A DNA stretch of 64,000 bases from Diploptera punctata (GCA_030220185.1 JASPKZ010007250.1:2817501-2881500), one strand, 5' to 3'. Numbered from the stretch's first letter, positions 29,710-40,634 are shown. The notes: generated by a model not told the origin, from the letters alone. Program-made: numbers and translations.

Positions 29710-30440
29710 TAAATAATTAACTCACTGGCAGTATCGAACCCACAGGTTCATTTTCCAATCATCCCCTGTATAAACACCTCCCTTAAATCGCGGTTCATGT
29801 TATTCTCCCACCTCATTCTCGGTCTATAACTGGCGTTTTCCCTCAACAAGCATCCATGCCTATCTTTCATTCCCCCATTCGTACCACATGTTCTGCCCCT
29901 CGCAGTCTACGAGATAACTGTTCTTACCTTTGGTCCAAAAAGTTTTCTGAGAACTTTATTCTCAAATACTCGTAATATTTTATATTCCCTTAAAGTAAGA
30001 GTCCATGTTTCGCATCCTTATAATATAACAGTGAGAATACAAGTTTTATATATTTTCAGTTTAAGTTTTTTTGAGAGAAGTTGGAACGAAATAATAACGT
30101 GAATTTCCAGAATTCAGCCTATGTTTAATATATTTTTGCATCTGATCCTTTATTGTTCCTAGGTATTTGGTATTCAGTCACTTATTCAACATTTCCCTCA
30201 TTTGTAAATTAAATTTACTACATTTACATTTTATAATGTATTTTTATGTGTGAACATATATTTAGCATCATTGACGTTTACTTCCAGTACAAATTTCTTA
30301 GTGTAACTCAATAGTGCATGTGTGTTGGCCCCTAGTATCTGCTCACTATCGCCAAATAATACATAATCGGCATAAACTAACAGCTTATTAATACCATTAA
30401 TGGTAGGCATTTTTGATCCTCTAAAGATTTGATGGCATGC
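29710..30440 (-). pseudogene. RTE-A LINE with RT catalytic region
   Basis: One of the longest RTE-A pieces. The minus-strand frame 30231-30491 contains NKLLVYADYVLFGDSEQ, where the usual YADD box reads YADY, so the second catalytic aspartate is lost. KKFVLEVNVNDAKYMFTHKN follows. The 3' half (ETWTL... GRPRM...) is frame-broken. Confidence 0.78.
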
Positions 30441-30483
30441 TCTAGTCTTCTTCTTCTTCTTCTTATTATTATTATTATTATTC

Positions 30484-31265
30484 CTCTTCACGGTTTAGGC
30501 TTATTTACTAGCCTGTTCCGGCTCCAAATTGCTGCTCTTTCCATCTTTTTCTTGGTCTTCCCAAACTTCTTCTTCCTCGTGGTGAAGTTATATGCTGCTT
30601 TTGGTATTCTATTCTCAGTCATCCTTGCCAAGTGTTATTTCCAGCTTGTTCTGTATTTCTCTATTGTTGTTAATTCCTCTACGTTTAGTTGTTGCCTTAT
30701 TTCTGTGTTATGTTTGTCTGTTCTTTGATATCCTGCTATTGGTTTGAGGAATTTCATTTCAGCAGCTTGTATTCTGGCAGATTGTTGTGTTGTCACTGTC
30801 CATGTTTCGGATCCATAAGTAATAATAGGCACTGCCATTGTCTTGTATAGGCCTAATTTCATTATAGAGTCTTTCCTGGCTTTATTTTTCAAAGTTCTTT
30901 TTAGTGCACCTGTTATATAATTAAACTTATTTAGTTTGTTATTTATATCTGTTTCCGCTGTGTATGATATTTCCCAACCTAGGAAGTTATATCTTACTAC
31001 TTGTTCTATTTGTTTATTTTCTAATATTATCTTTGTCCGAACTGGATGAGCGCCCTTGAAGACCATTGTTTTTGATTTTTGTGAGGATATTCCCATGTTG
31101 CATTTTTTTTTTTGAAATTTCATTTTGTTTATACTTTAGCACAAAATTAAATAGTAGAGGAGATAGTGCATTTCCTTGCTTTAACTCATTGTGCATTTCA
31201 AAAGTATCAGAAAACTCTTTGCCTACACTACCCTACTCTTTGTGCCATTTAGACACATTAGTATA
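30484..31265 (-). pseudogene. LINE-E with long C-terminal frame
   Basis: A 162-codon frame (30635-31123) has SKTMVFKGAHPVRTKIILEN, then YNFLGWEISYTAETDINNKL, MAVPIITYGSETWTVTTQQS and AAEMKFLKPIAGYQRTD. Upstream, LKQGNALSPLLFNFVLKY (31150-31200) is the polymerase motif before YADD, but the YADD region itself is deleted. The tail (30447-30483) mixes AAT and GAA units. Confidence 0.85.
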
Positions 31266-31269
31266 ACTA

Positions 31270-31800
31270 CTTTTTAGGAATTCCAAACTCCAGCAGGATA
31301 CTACCTTACTTTCTCCTCTTAATTGTAGGGAAATAAACGCAACTAAATTAACTTGGTCTAGTAAATCCTAACAAAGAAGAGGCTAAGGTCAAATTGGGCT
31401 GTTACGCCATTTTAAATAGATAGACTGTTGAGAAAGCCAAAACATTTACGAATTGACGTTGAAGCAGAGTTGGAAGAAGAAGAAGAGTGCCTTGAAATAT
31501 TTCAATCGAATTGCTTCACAATCTTGAATCCGTCGCGCCAATATAAGTATTTTATTTTCTGAGAAACAAAATGTCATTTCCATCTACTGTATTTCAAAGT
31601 TGGTAGGGCTGGATATGACACATCTCAAATAAGACAATAATCCCTTCATTACAGAAACTTTCCACTTGTAAATATCTAAAACATTGCTTAATTTAAGCTC
31701 TTCAGTACCTTTTCTATCTTATATCATGCATGATAGCGTTACTTGTTTCTTCAAACTTCTAAACAACCTGGGATTTTTGTGAATTTTATTTTCTCGCAAT
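31270..31800. other. Unassigned stretch
   Basis: No element or gene recognised; a GAAGAAGAAGAAG run at about 31470. Confidence 0.35.
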
Positions 31801-31802
31801 GA

Positions 31803-32205
31803 AAGTTAACTAACTAACTAACTAACTAACTAACAAGTCGCTGGTACTATCGAACCTGTACATTTATTGCCGTTTATGGAAAACTTATATCCATACATCT
31901 CTATCTTGAGCTAATGTTTTCCAATCATTCCCTGTATAATCTACTTCCCTCAAATCATAGTTAATGTTATTCTCACACCTCAATATTGATCTACCAACTG
32001 CGCGTTTTCCCTCTGGATTTCCTACAAGAAACTTCCATGCACGTCTTTATTTCCCCAATTCGTGCCACATGTCCTGCCCATCGCAGTCTACGAGTTCATA
32101 TTATACCTGGCTTCCTATAAAGGCCATGCAGTTCATTGTTATCTAGTCTTCTCTATTGACCCGTCTGTTCATCTCTCTTTGGTCCAAAATTTTCCTAAGA
32201 ACTAA
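31803..32205 (-). pseudogene. RTE-A LINE 3' end
   Basis: Begins with seven ACTA-type tail repeats and reads DRDVWI...LAQDRDVW, then GRSILR..., RMRW and FGPKRDEQTG on the minus strand. Small deletions near 32090 and 32180. 5' truncated at about 32205. Confidence 0.8.
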
Positions 32206-32321
32206 TCATACAAAAATTAAATACTTATTACATTTTAAAACATTGTTAAAATATAGACTAAACAAAGTACAATGCGGATGAGCTCTAATATTAGCTAACA
32301 CTAACAGAACATGTAATTGAA

Positions 32322-32346
32322 ATAAAATAAAATAAAATAAAATAAA
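32322..32346. repeat. (AAAAT)n microsatellite
   Basis: Five AAAAT units. Confidence 0.9.
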
Positions 32347-32396
32347 GCTTCCCAGATGAATATGTATATACAAAATGCTGAGTATAGTTGTTACGC

Positions 32397-32811
32397 CCCT
32401 CCATGGTATCTTTACCTTGTCGTGGTGGAGTGGCTTGCGTGCTTAAATGATCCTGTGAGCTATGCCGGCGGTAGCATTGCTGCCGATAGGGTTACCCAAG
32501 CAGGACTGGTCGACGGTGATAAGCCAGACGAAAAAAGTACCTTGGTCGAAAGAGTGACGATCTTTCACCGTAAAAATACAACCGTCAAGAAATGCGGACA
32601 TGGGTTCAACTGGGGTAAAATTTTCCGGAGGTCAAATAGTCCCCCATTCGGTTCTCCGGGCGGGGACTACTTCAGGGAACCCATGCCAAAGGCTCAAACA
32701 TAGGGACATGTTCCTAGGAACATAGAATGTTAGCTCAGGATAGGAATGTATGGAGAGCGTATGTCCGCGCGGCCATGAACCTACGGGTTCGATAGTGCCC
32801 GTGAGTAGGTA
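32397..32811 (+). mobile_element. End-complete, internally deleted RTE-A (copy 2)
   Basis: A 16-bp TSD (agtatagttgttacgc, 32381-32396 and 32812-32827) bounds it exactly. The 5' start CCCTCCATGGTATCTTTACC equals that of copy 1, and the 5' UTRs match closely to CATAGAATGTTAG. The sequence then jumps at a TTAG microhomology to CTCAGGATAGGAATG in the last 80 bp. The deletion is larger than in copy 1 and has a different 3' breakpoint. Noncoding apart from a 5' UTR open frame. Confidence 0.92.
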
Positions 32812-32837
32812 AGTATAGTTGTTACGCACATAGTATT

Positions 32838-34045
32838 TCCATTGTGTGGAGCTTAAGATAACAGTTAGTATTGATTTATCAATTAAATAAAAATAAAACT
32901 TAGTTTTATTTGATTTTCATATGTATTTAAGTTATAATTCAGTGACAGCTCTTTCGGTAAACTGCACCTTCTTCAGACATCCATCCATCTATAGTAATTC
33001 TGCCCGAAGGCAGGTCCTTCACTGCAATCATAGCATTTTCATGCTATGCTTGCAGCTTTCCTAGGGAATTGTAGGTGTGGTAGCTTCCCGTTGCTTTCCA
33101 CACCGGTGAAGGATGATGATTATAATGGTAAGGATGATAATGATAAGGATGATGGCCATATGATTTCGGGGACCGTTTGGGCCTTAAAGTTTTCCTGACA
33201 TTTGTCTTACAGGCGAGGAAAAACCCCGATAAAAACCTCACCCAGAAAAACTGCCCCGACCGGGGATCGAACCCGGGCCCGCTGCGTGACAAGGCAGCAC
33301 GCTACCTCAAGACCACAGCGGTGGACTTCTTCAGACATGTTAACAAATTATGAATTGTGTTATTATAGTACATATCAACTGATCTAAGCAACAATACAAC
33401 AATATGTATTTATTTATTTTAATTTAACAAAGGGGATTCATTCAAATCAAGTTGAGAATTTAACAGTTTGTTACTACTTTTAAATTCATTTATTTCTACA
33501 GCCTCCAAAAGATCTAACTTCTTACCCTTATCACGAATATGTAAAATTTCAAAATTTGGATCGAAACAATGATTAAATTGGAATAGGTGGTTAGCATATT
33601 TTGAATATTCTAAATTTCTGTTATATGCTCTCATGTGTTCCTTTATCCGAGAGATGAAAGGTCTACCAGTTTGTCCTATATAGACATTGTCACATGTGCT
33701 ACACTTACATTTATATACACCTGCTAATTTTTATTTTTTTATTTTGGTTTTATTGTTTTTTATTATATTTTGTAAAGTTTTATTAGTTTTAAATGCCACA
33801 TTAATGTTCAACTTTTTAAAGTGTTTAGATATTTTATATGAAAGTGGGCATAGGTATGACATTACGACATATTTCTTTGTTTTCGTTGGATAAAGGAAAA
33901 ACTTTGTTAATAGCTTTTTTTGTAATGGACTTTCTTAATTAAATATTCTATAATTTTAGGATCATAGTTATTATTAATAGCTAATTGTTTAATAATATTC
34001 AATTCATTATTATATTCCAAGGGTGAAAGTTTTGATTTAAATAAT
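32838..34045 (-). pseudogene. Penelope-like element, C-terminal part and 3' UTR
   Basis: On the minus strand a frame-broken protein (about 33422-34045) contains NNYDPKIIEYLIKK and then the GIY-YIG endonuclease region: AGVYKCKCSTCDNVYIGQTG, RPFISRIKEHMRAYN and LFQFNH. This is the typical end of Penelope-like retroelements (established). The GIY-YIG core tyrosines, arginine and the C..C residues are visible. The last open frame is 33419-33634. The 3' UTR continues through gaagaaggtgcagtttaccg to about 32838 and is interrupted by SINE-A. Confidence 0.85.
32981..33325 (-). mobile_element. SINE-A with 13-bp TSD, in a Penelope 3' UTR
   Basis: cttcttcagacat occurs at 32968-32980 and 33326-33338. 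Head at the right end, with A and B boxes intact. Full length. Confidence 0.93.
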
Positions 34046-34130
34046 GATAGTGATTGACAGTCCCTGACATAACTGGGAAATAAATTTCATACTCCAGTCG
34101 TGTTGGACCAGGAGGAAGACCCATAACAAA
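34046..34130 (-). pseudogene. CR1-like fragment
   Basis: cagtccctgacataactggg is the complement of the CR1-like SHVRDCQ region at 20620-20645. It abuts the Penelope fragment. Confidence 0.5.
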
Positions 34131-34329
34131 CTACAAGTTTGTCTGTGGAAAGTGTAGAGAAATTCACTTATCATGTTAGTGAGAGACAGGGCAGAGCCTA
34201 AGAGCAATGTCTAATCGGAAAGCTGGCACAGTGTTGCGTTCTGGAGAGCTTGATACTCAAGAGCGAAATTAATAATACATAATAAATAGTAATAAATGCG
34301 CACTAATTTGCATACAATATTATATTACA

Positions 34330-34800
34330 CAACAGAACTGTGTAAGTGATTCGCCTCTCTGCGAGCAGTTCATAGCGTGGTAGGTATCACACATTTCCCC
34401 ACATCTCTCGCATACACAACAGGTCCAGGTTGGTGGTATCCCTTTCTTCTACATAATCCGTGATGGAACCCATGCACAGAAAATCTTGTTACATTGTGTC
34501 TCAAGTCATAGCCTGCACGCTGCCAATCATTGCATCCGTATTATAGAACTCGGCCGGGATTTCTTCTCCTCTCGTTCCCTTAAATTAGCTTGCGTGTATG
34601 GCAGTAACATTTTAAGTCTTAGGTCTTTCAATAGAAAGGTTTCTCTAGCTAATACATAGACTAATCGGGACACCATGTACTTAGACAGTCCCAACGCTCT
34701 TTTAAGGAATCTCGCCTTGAGATGAATAATGTCACGTGATCTGTTCTCCCTCCTGCACTTCCTACAGCGGCCTCAATTGCCATGCATTTTTGCCTACCTC
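34330..34800 (-). pseudogene. LINE-C C-terminal remnant
   Basis: Minus strand: KARFLKRALGLSKYMVSRLV, YVLARETFLLKDLRLK, DWQRAGYDLRHNVTRFSVHG and FHHGLC, then in another frame CCVCERCGEMCDTYH. Each aligns with the LINE-C protein of 46763-48421 (KSRYLKRLLGVSP, RETFLIEDLRT, RLAVHGFHHKIC, CVLCSQKCEKYH). Confidence 0.78.
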
Positions 34801-35303
34801 CTGCGTAGATGACTTATGCGAAAGAGCTTCTCTACAGATTCTACGGAAAGACTTTACATTCCACAATGCTGGAAAAGCACAATAGATATTTGGTGTCACA
34901 GTGCTAGGGCAGATTGTCATTCCAGTTTCATATAAATAGAACAGGTAACCAGTGTTAGTATTTTGCTGTGAAAATCTGAGCTACGGTATTAAATATTATC
35001 CGTGCAGTGAAGCACGAGTCACATGACTACAGCATGTATCATTAACGCTTAGAGCACTGCGTTGTACAGTGTAATGAGATGCATTCTCATCTTGCATTGC
35101 ATATAACAAGAGAAAATTGTCACACGTAAATATTACGTGGCTTACATACTAAACGAAAATCAGGGAAAATGAGTGCGGTGTTTCGACGCGGCGCATGTAC
35201 TATACGACCTGTAAAAGTTTGTCGGTAGCGTTTCTGAATAAATTTATGAATTAATAACACTGGTCAACATGATTTTTGTCTCATCAGTACTACTAGTTGT
35301 ATC
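34801..35303. other. Unassigned stretch
   Basis: No recognisable frame or repeat; ends at the TA target of the next element. Confidence 0.3.
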
Positions 35304-35305
35304 TA

Positions 35306-35878
35306 CAGAGTGATTCAGAAATATGGCTATACGGTTGATCGCATTTTGTGACGAAAATGTCATTATTAAAGGAAATATGATGTTATTATTGGAAAGGGAA
35401 TCCTTCAAATTACAACAATAGAACAAAACAAAACAAATCACTGCTCACGTGCAGCTTGGCGGGTTGATTTTTGTGGGCTAGCGTCGAACGCCTCCACAAT
35501 TATCTTCGTTGTTTCTACATCCGTGCTAATGCGAGGCCTTCCAGAAGGTTTGATTTTCTACATCCTACCCGTTTCCAGTAGTCGTTTTCTCCACTTCCCC
35601 ACAGTCGACGGCTGCAATGCTACGCTAAACTCACGTCTTGCCTGTCTTGCGGCCTCACGATCATTAGCATACGTTATTACCCATGCAGCAATTGTAATTT
35701 GCTGTTGCATATTCAACGCCATTTTTACTAATGACGTAAGTTCTACACTGTTTTGTTTTATTCCATTGTTGTAATTTGAATAATTGCCTTTCCAACGGGA
35801 ATTTCATATTTCCTGTAATGGTAATATTTTCATCACACAACGCGATCAAACGTATAGCTATATTTATGATTCACCCCG
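35306..35878 (-). mobile_element. Tc1/mariner-superfamily deletion derivative
   Basis: Long inverted repeats of about 125 bp (left 35306-35430, right about 35752-35878), beginning CAGAGTGATTCA / complement of TGATTCACCCCG. TA dinucleotides flank it (35304-35305, 35879-35880). The interior holds only a transposase N-terminus on the minus strand; the catalytic DDE region is gone. Confidence 0.83.
35438..35722 (-). pseudogene. Transposase N-terminal remnant
   Basis: Starts MALNMQQQITIAAWVITYAN and continues REAARQARREFSVALQPSTV, a helix-turn-helix-like DNA-binding region, then GKWRKRLLETG. One in-frame stop comes after LETGRM, followed by KIKPSGRPRISTDVETTKII and SPQKSTRQAARE. 95 codons, then the right repeat. 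Catalytic domain absent. The layout (HTH, GRPR hook, KSTRQAARE) matches insect IS630-like transposases of the kind annotated with DUF4817 (recalled, not searched). Confidence 0.72.
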
Positions 35879-36002
35879 TAATGCAGTTTTTTTTATCGAA
35901 ATTTCTCCATCGCCCACATTTTTTTATTTCTATTTCAAGTTTGTATTATTGCAGAGACCTGGCGCTTAAGGTAGACAGCAAGCAAAAAAATTATTGACAA
36001 CA

Positions 36003-36335
36003 GAGATGGACTTTTGGAGTAGGGCATCAAGAAAATCAAGAAAGGAAAAAATCCGGAACTAGAAAATTAGAAAAATAATGAATGATAAACATAGTATTAT
36101 AGAAGTAGTAGAAGAACGAAGATACAAATGGTGTGGGCATCTGAAGAGGATGGAGAATAATAGAATCCCAAGAATGATGCTGGATTAGAATGCTGAAGGC
36201 AGGAGGAGGAGGGGGAAACCCAGGGAACAGTGGATGGATGAAGTGAGAAGAAACACGATCATCAGAGACTTCAACGAAGAAGACGTTTAAGATAGAAATC
36301 TGTGGCGGAGCAACATTATTTTGGGCTGAAGGATA
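36003..36335 (+). pseudogene. LINE-H 3' end
   Basis: DFWSRASRKSRKEKIRN-, YKWCGHLKRMENNRIPRMML- and RRGKPREQWMDEVRRN-like segments with stops. The ending differs from 4290-4690 in having no GAA tail. Confidence 0.72.
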
Positions 36336-36471
36336 ACTGCTGTAATGTAGAGAAAATCGTTAATAAAAAAGTTGTAATATGAACTTTTTTCGTTTATGAC
36401 TCACTCAACTGGAATTAAAGAAATGTATGAAAACTTTAAATTTAACCCCCCCCCCAATTTATTAGGAACTA

Positions 36472-36909
36472 GCTAATACCCGACGTGCGCTGCTACGCCT
36501 ATATAAATTAAATATTGAGGGTTAATTATATGGTATATACTATGACAAACCAATCATGGCGGTTGCTTGAGTAAATTCTTAATTTCAAATTTAAAGTAAA
36601 CCCCCACTTCTAACCGTTGGATTTTGCTGAATTTTGGATAATACGTACATACCTCGGTTTATTTTAATAGGATATCTCGAGTGTTGTTGTGAAACATGGA
36701 AAATTGCGATCGCTAGAGCGATTTTAAATTTTCGTTTCAGGTGAACTCCTACACCCAATGATTTTAGAACAATAGATAAACAGATAAACACTCACCGCCT
36801 CTGAAAGCCTGAATATACAAATTTTCACGAAGATCGGTTGAACGGTTTAGAAGTCTATAAAGGACAAACAGACAGACGGATAGATAGATAGATATAGAGA
36901 CTTACATTC

Positions 36910-36958
<49 letters not shown>
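36472..36958 (-). mobile_element. Helitron-like nonautonomous repeat
   Basis: On the minus strand it ends ...GCAGCGCACGTCGGGTATTAG then CTAG-T, the CTRR-T ending of Helitrons with a GC-rich stretch just before it. The 5' side is an AT microsatellite (36916-36957) followed by gatagatagatag and gacagac repeats, a layout common in arthropod repeats of this kind. Assignment rests on the end motif only. Confidence 0.55.
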
Positions 36959-36962
<4 letters not shown>

Positions 36963-36964
36963 GT

Positions 36965-37300
36965 AAAATAATAACATCGTTGTTGGAAATATTTGCATTC
37001 ATTGTAAACAACTGACTAACGTTAACAGCATAGGCAATATTTATTAGTTGAGACTACAGCAGGCCGTGGCACCAATCAGTCATAAAATGGCGGCAAGTAC
37101 GTATTTCTTGTTTTATATTGTTTCAAATAAAGTTCAGTTCATTTAAAATGCAGTAATTTGTTTCGTATAATGTATATTAACACTACCTTTTGAATATATT
37201 TTTGTATATACATTGTACGTAGTGTACATAAAGGGCAGTGGTTTCACTTCCCTCACGAGGATTGTAACATGTAATATTACAGTATATTTATTAGGTTGAA
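36965..37300 (+). repeat. Repeat F
   Basis: Shares gcaccaatcagtcataaaat, ggcaagtacgtatttcttg and ctaccttttgaatatattt with the fold-back element (10048-10877) and with 51135-51440. It is the single-copy form of the sequence from which the fold-back is built. Confidence 0.75.
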
Positions 37301-37373
37301 AACCCCGAAATCATTGGTCGCCATTGCTGTAGGTATGAAACGCACCGTAATCTACGCAAATACGTGCATGTGC

Positions 37374-37375
<2 letters not shown>

Positions 37376-37406
<31 letters not shown>
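37376..37406. repeat. (GA)n microsatellite
   Basis: About 15 GA units. Confidence 0.93.
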
Positions 37407-37409
<3 letters not shown>

Positions 37410-37411
<2 letters not shown>

Positions 37412-38600
37412 TAATAAAGGAATTTGAATAATAATTAAGCTGGTAGATGGTACAATTGTTCGTGCAATTTCATTGTGAGTGAAACAAGAACTGCGAAAAA
37501 AAAACTGTAAGTTTAAATGTCCTATACTTTATGCATCAACAGAACATTTTATAGAAAAACGATACCGAATACCATATCATATTTATTTTTGGATCGCAAT
37601 ATACGAGTCGAGACAATTTGTCCTAATCTCGCTTTCTGCCATTAATTGGTTACGTATTCGTTTTATATATTTTAAAAATGTATTTCATGCAATTCCAATA
37701 TTCTATACAAGTTATAAAAAATTAAACACTAAAATAAAAAGATTGTCGCGCACAAATTGTGTAAACTAGGCGAAATTCTCAGAAAGTCCAATTTATGATC
37801 CCACTTTGTAACCCTTCCCTAAGGCCCATTGCCTTAAGATTTTTCCACATTTCATAGGATAGAATACGTGAGTCAATTAGTCTATATGTCCTAGTTTAGC
37901 ATATTTGGTTATTCTTTACAAACTGTGACGCGACTTTTTTATTTTCTTCATAAGCATCTGTCAAATTTAATCTTAGGGTTTCATTTTTTAAAATTATTTC
38001 CCACCATTTACAATGATTTTTACAACTTTTTTCTAAAGATTATTTCAGTATATTTTTCTATGATATTTAACTACATACGTAACATGAAGATGCAGCAGCC
38101 ATATTGATTTTAACGAATATTCTATACAACAATAAAGACTGTTCCAGTGCAGCCAACATAGAGTATGCACTAATTAACTGTACACATATACTTCAGAATT
38201 TACTATTCATTTTTGGGTGTTCCAATCTTTCACAGGTTAGAGTGCTTAAATTGCGTTAGATAAGTTTTAGGTGGGTCTTTCACAGGTTAGAGTACTTAAA
38301 TTGCGTTAGGTTAGCTTTTAGATTCGTTAAATGTCGTCTATATGTAGGCTACATCCAGTGATTCCATACTGTAAACCGCTTCGCGTTTGTTGGCGATGCG
38401 CATGGTGTATGATTGGAACTTAGAAACATTTGTAGTGTCACATGTTAAAAAGAATAACCGCATATTTTATTAACAGATTTGTTTTGCTCCTTAGTCGTTT
38501 TTTATTCATTCAAGTGAAGGTCACATTTGTTACTTACTTAAGTATGGTAGACTAGATCTCAATCAGACAATAGATTTCTTATTTCTGGTGCCATCCAAGG
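37410..38600. other. Unassigned stretch with a 48-bp tandem duplication
   Basis: No coding motif (open frames at 37479-37769 and 37925-38107 are AT-rich). tctttcacaggttagagt occurs at about 38226 and 38274 as a two-unit tandem repeat. Confidence 0.4.
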
Positions 38601-38615
38601 TCGTCTTGCTCTATA

Positions 38616-38680
38616 ATGATAATAATGATGATGATAATGGTGATAATAATGATGATGATAATGGTGATAATAATGATGAT
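38616..38680. repeat. (GATAAT)n-type microsatellite, left part
   Basis: Mixed GAT/AAT/GGT units, continuing after the SINE-A at 39031-39195. Confidence 0.9.
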
Positions 38681-39030
38681 CCATCCATAGTAATTCTGCC
38701 CGAAGGCAGGTCCTTCACTAAAATCATAGCATTTTCATGCTATGCTTGCAGCTTTACTAGGGAATTGTGTAGGTGTGGTAGCTTCCCGTTGCTTTCCACA
38801 CCCGTGAAGAATGACGATGATAATGATAATGGTAAGGATGATAATGATAAGGATGATGGCCATATGATTTCGGGGACCGTTTGGGCCTTAAAGTTTTCCT
38901 GACATTTGTCTTACAGGTGAGGAAAAACCCCGATAAAAACCTCACCCAGAAAAACTGCCCCGACCGGGGATCGAACCCGGGCCCGCTGCATGACAAGGCA
39001 GCACGCTACCTCGAGACCACAGCGGTGGAC
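38681..39030 (-). mobile_element. SINE-A inserted in a microsatellite
   Basis: Complete SINE-A, head at the right. aataatgatgat at 38669-38680 and 39031-39042 may be its TSD, but the surrounding repeat makes this ambiguous. Its own spacer has GATAAT units like the host microsatellite. Confidence 0.88.
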
Positions 39031-39207
39031 AATAATGATGATAATGATGATGATAATAATGAAGATAATGATGATGATAATGATGATGGTGATAATAATG
39101 ATGATAATAACGATAACAATGATGATAATAATCATAATAATGAGAATAATAATGAAAATAATAATGATAATAATAATAATAATAACAATAATAACAGAAG
39201 AATATAA

Positions 39208-39672
39208 TGCTATAACATTGGATGAAGTGATAGAAACTATCAAGAAAATGAAAAATAGAAAAGCTAGTGGAGTAGATGGTATACCAATGGAGCTTTGGAA
39301 ATATGGTGGGAAACCACTCTATATTAGATTGGTACAAATTTTTAATGATATATGGGCACATGGAATAATACCTCAGGACTGGAAAACATCATTAGTAATA
39401 CCTATCCATAAGAAAGGAGAAAAAAGTAACTGTTCGAATTATAGAGGTATATCATTGTTGACAACAACATCTAAAATATATACATCCATTTTAAAACGAA
39501 AACTTCAGAAAATTACAGAAGATAAAATTGGAGAGGAACAATGTGGATTCCGAAAAGGCCGATCGTGTATCGACGCTATATTTGTTATAAAACAACTAAT
39601 TGAGAAGTGGAAAGAATTTAATATCCCCCTATATATATTATTTTTAGATTTGATAGAGTCAAACGGGACATA
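39208..39672 (+). CDS. LINE-B2 RT, N-terminal half of polymerase
   Basis: Useful sequence starts after the GAT-repeat translation, at about 39208. VIETIKKMKNRKASGVDGIP is followed by WKYGGKPLYIRLVQIFNDIW and GIIPQDWKTSLVIPIHKKGE, then SNCSNYRGISLLTTTSKIYT (the NYRGI/SLL motif) and EEQCGFRKGRSCIDAIFVIK, before LYILFLDLIESNGT, where the catalytic-loop motif is damaged and the frame ends. It lacks the first catalytic aspartate context. Confidence 0.82.
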
Positions 39673-40089
39673 ATGTGGAAAATATTGGAAAGCTACCAAG
39701 TCCCCGATAATCTAATAAATGCTATAAAAAGTTTATATGAAACCACATTTATAAAAGTAAAGTTAGATCATGGGGAAATAACAGATAAATTTGAAATTAA
39801 CCAAGGTTTAAGACAGGGATGTGGACTATCTCCATTACTGTTTATTCTATATCTAAATAAAATTGTCCAGGAGTGGGAAAAACTAAACCCCCCAGGAGTA
39901 AAAATATGTAGAGGAAATCAAATACAAACAATAATCTTTGCAGATGATCAAGTACTTCTAGCGGAGAATGAAGATGATTTGCAGAGATCAGTGTTTAAAT
40001 TGCAGAATACTCTGGAAAAATACAACATGAAAATATCTGAAAATAAAACCAAATCCATGCAATCACTGGAAAGGGACTTTCGAGAGTAA
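39673..40089 (+). CDS. LINE-B2 RT, second half of polymerase
   Basis: 138 codons: VPDNLINAIKSLYETTFIKV, then FEINQGLRQGCGLSPLLFIL (polymerase motif 4) and IIFADDQVLLAENEDDLQRS with the catalytic aspartates of FADD, and YNMKISENKTKSM. It is one frame off from the upstream half and from the C-terminal frame at 40340-40582 (MRFLRSLTGVTLRDRM, QHVQRMSNSRLPKMIY). Confidence 0.82.
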   Translation: MWKILESYQVPDNLINAIKSLYETTFIKVKLDHGEITDKFEINQGLRQGCGLSPLLFILYLNKIVQEWEKLNPPGVKICRGNQIQTIIFADDQVLLAENEDDLQRSVFKLQNTLEKYNMKISENKTKSMQSLERDFRE

Positions 40090-40339
40090 AAATAATAATA
40101 AATAATAAACCAATAGAACAAGTAACACACTTTAATTATTTAGGTAATAATATATCACAGTTTCATAATCAAAAAGATGTGGAAACAAATTTAGAAAAAT
40201 ATAACAGATTAAATGGTATAATTAGGAGAAATTTTGGAAAACAAATGAGGAAAGAAATCCAATTGAGATTTCATAATGCCATAGCCAAACCTGCTGGACA
40301 CTTCGAGCAAAAGATAAATCCCGCATTAATAGTTCACAA

Positions 40340-40582
40340 ATGAGATTCCTCCGATCACTAACTGGAGTAACATTAAGGGATAGAATGAAAAGTGATGAGA
40401 TAAGGATGCAGTGGAATAGTAGAGAAATGGTTGAACATATACAAAATTATCAGATTAAATTGTTCCAACACGTCCAGAGAATGTCAAATTCCCGTTTACC
40501 AAAGATGATTTACCACCTCAACCCTAAAGGCAAAAGAGACCTCGGAAGACCCTTCAATCGAAGGAAAGATCAGTTTTTGTAG
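40340..40582 (+). pseudogene. LINE-B2 C-terminal frame
   Basis: 80 codons after the polymerase: MRFLRSLTGVTLRDRMKSDE, LFQHVQRMSNSRLPKMIYHL and LGRPFNRRKDQFL. A near-identical 3' piece occurs at 52195-52360. Confidence 0.78.
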
Positions 40583-40634
40583 TCGCAGAACGGGCATCAT
40601 CACTCAATACTGCATTCGGAAGAAGAAGAAGAAG

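Noticed and set aside
33044..33292. Open frames reading SGPGFDPRSGQFFWVRF and similar in several places
   Set aside because: They are readings through SINE-A copies; the repetition reflects the SINE, not a gene family.
38990..39210. Asp/Asn- or Ile/Met-rich open frames over GAT/AAT repeats
   Set aside because: They are translations of a microsatellite and of the SINE-A flank.
39948..40130. Minus-strand frames opposite the LINE polymerases
   Set aside because: They are antisense shadows of recognisable reverse-transcriptase frames.
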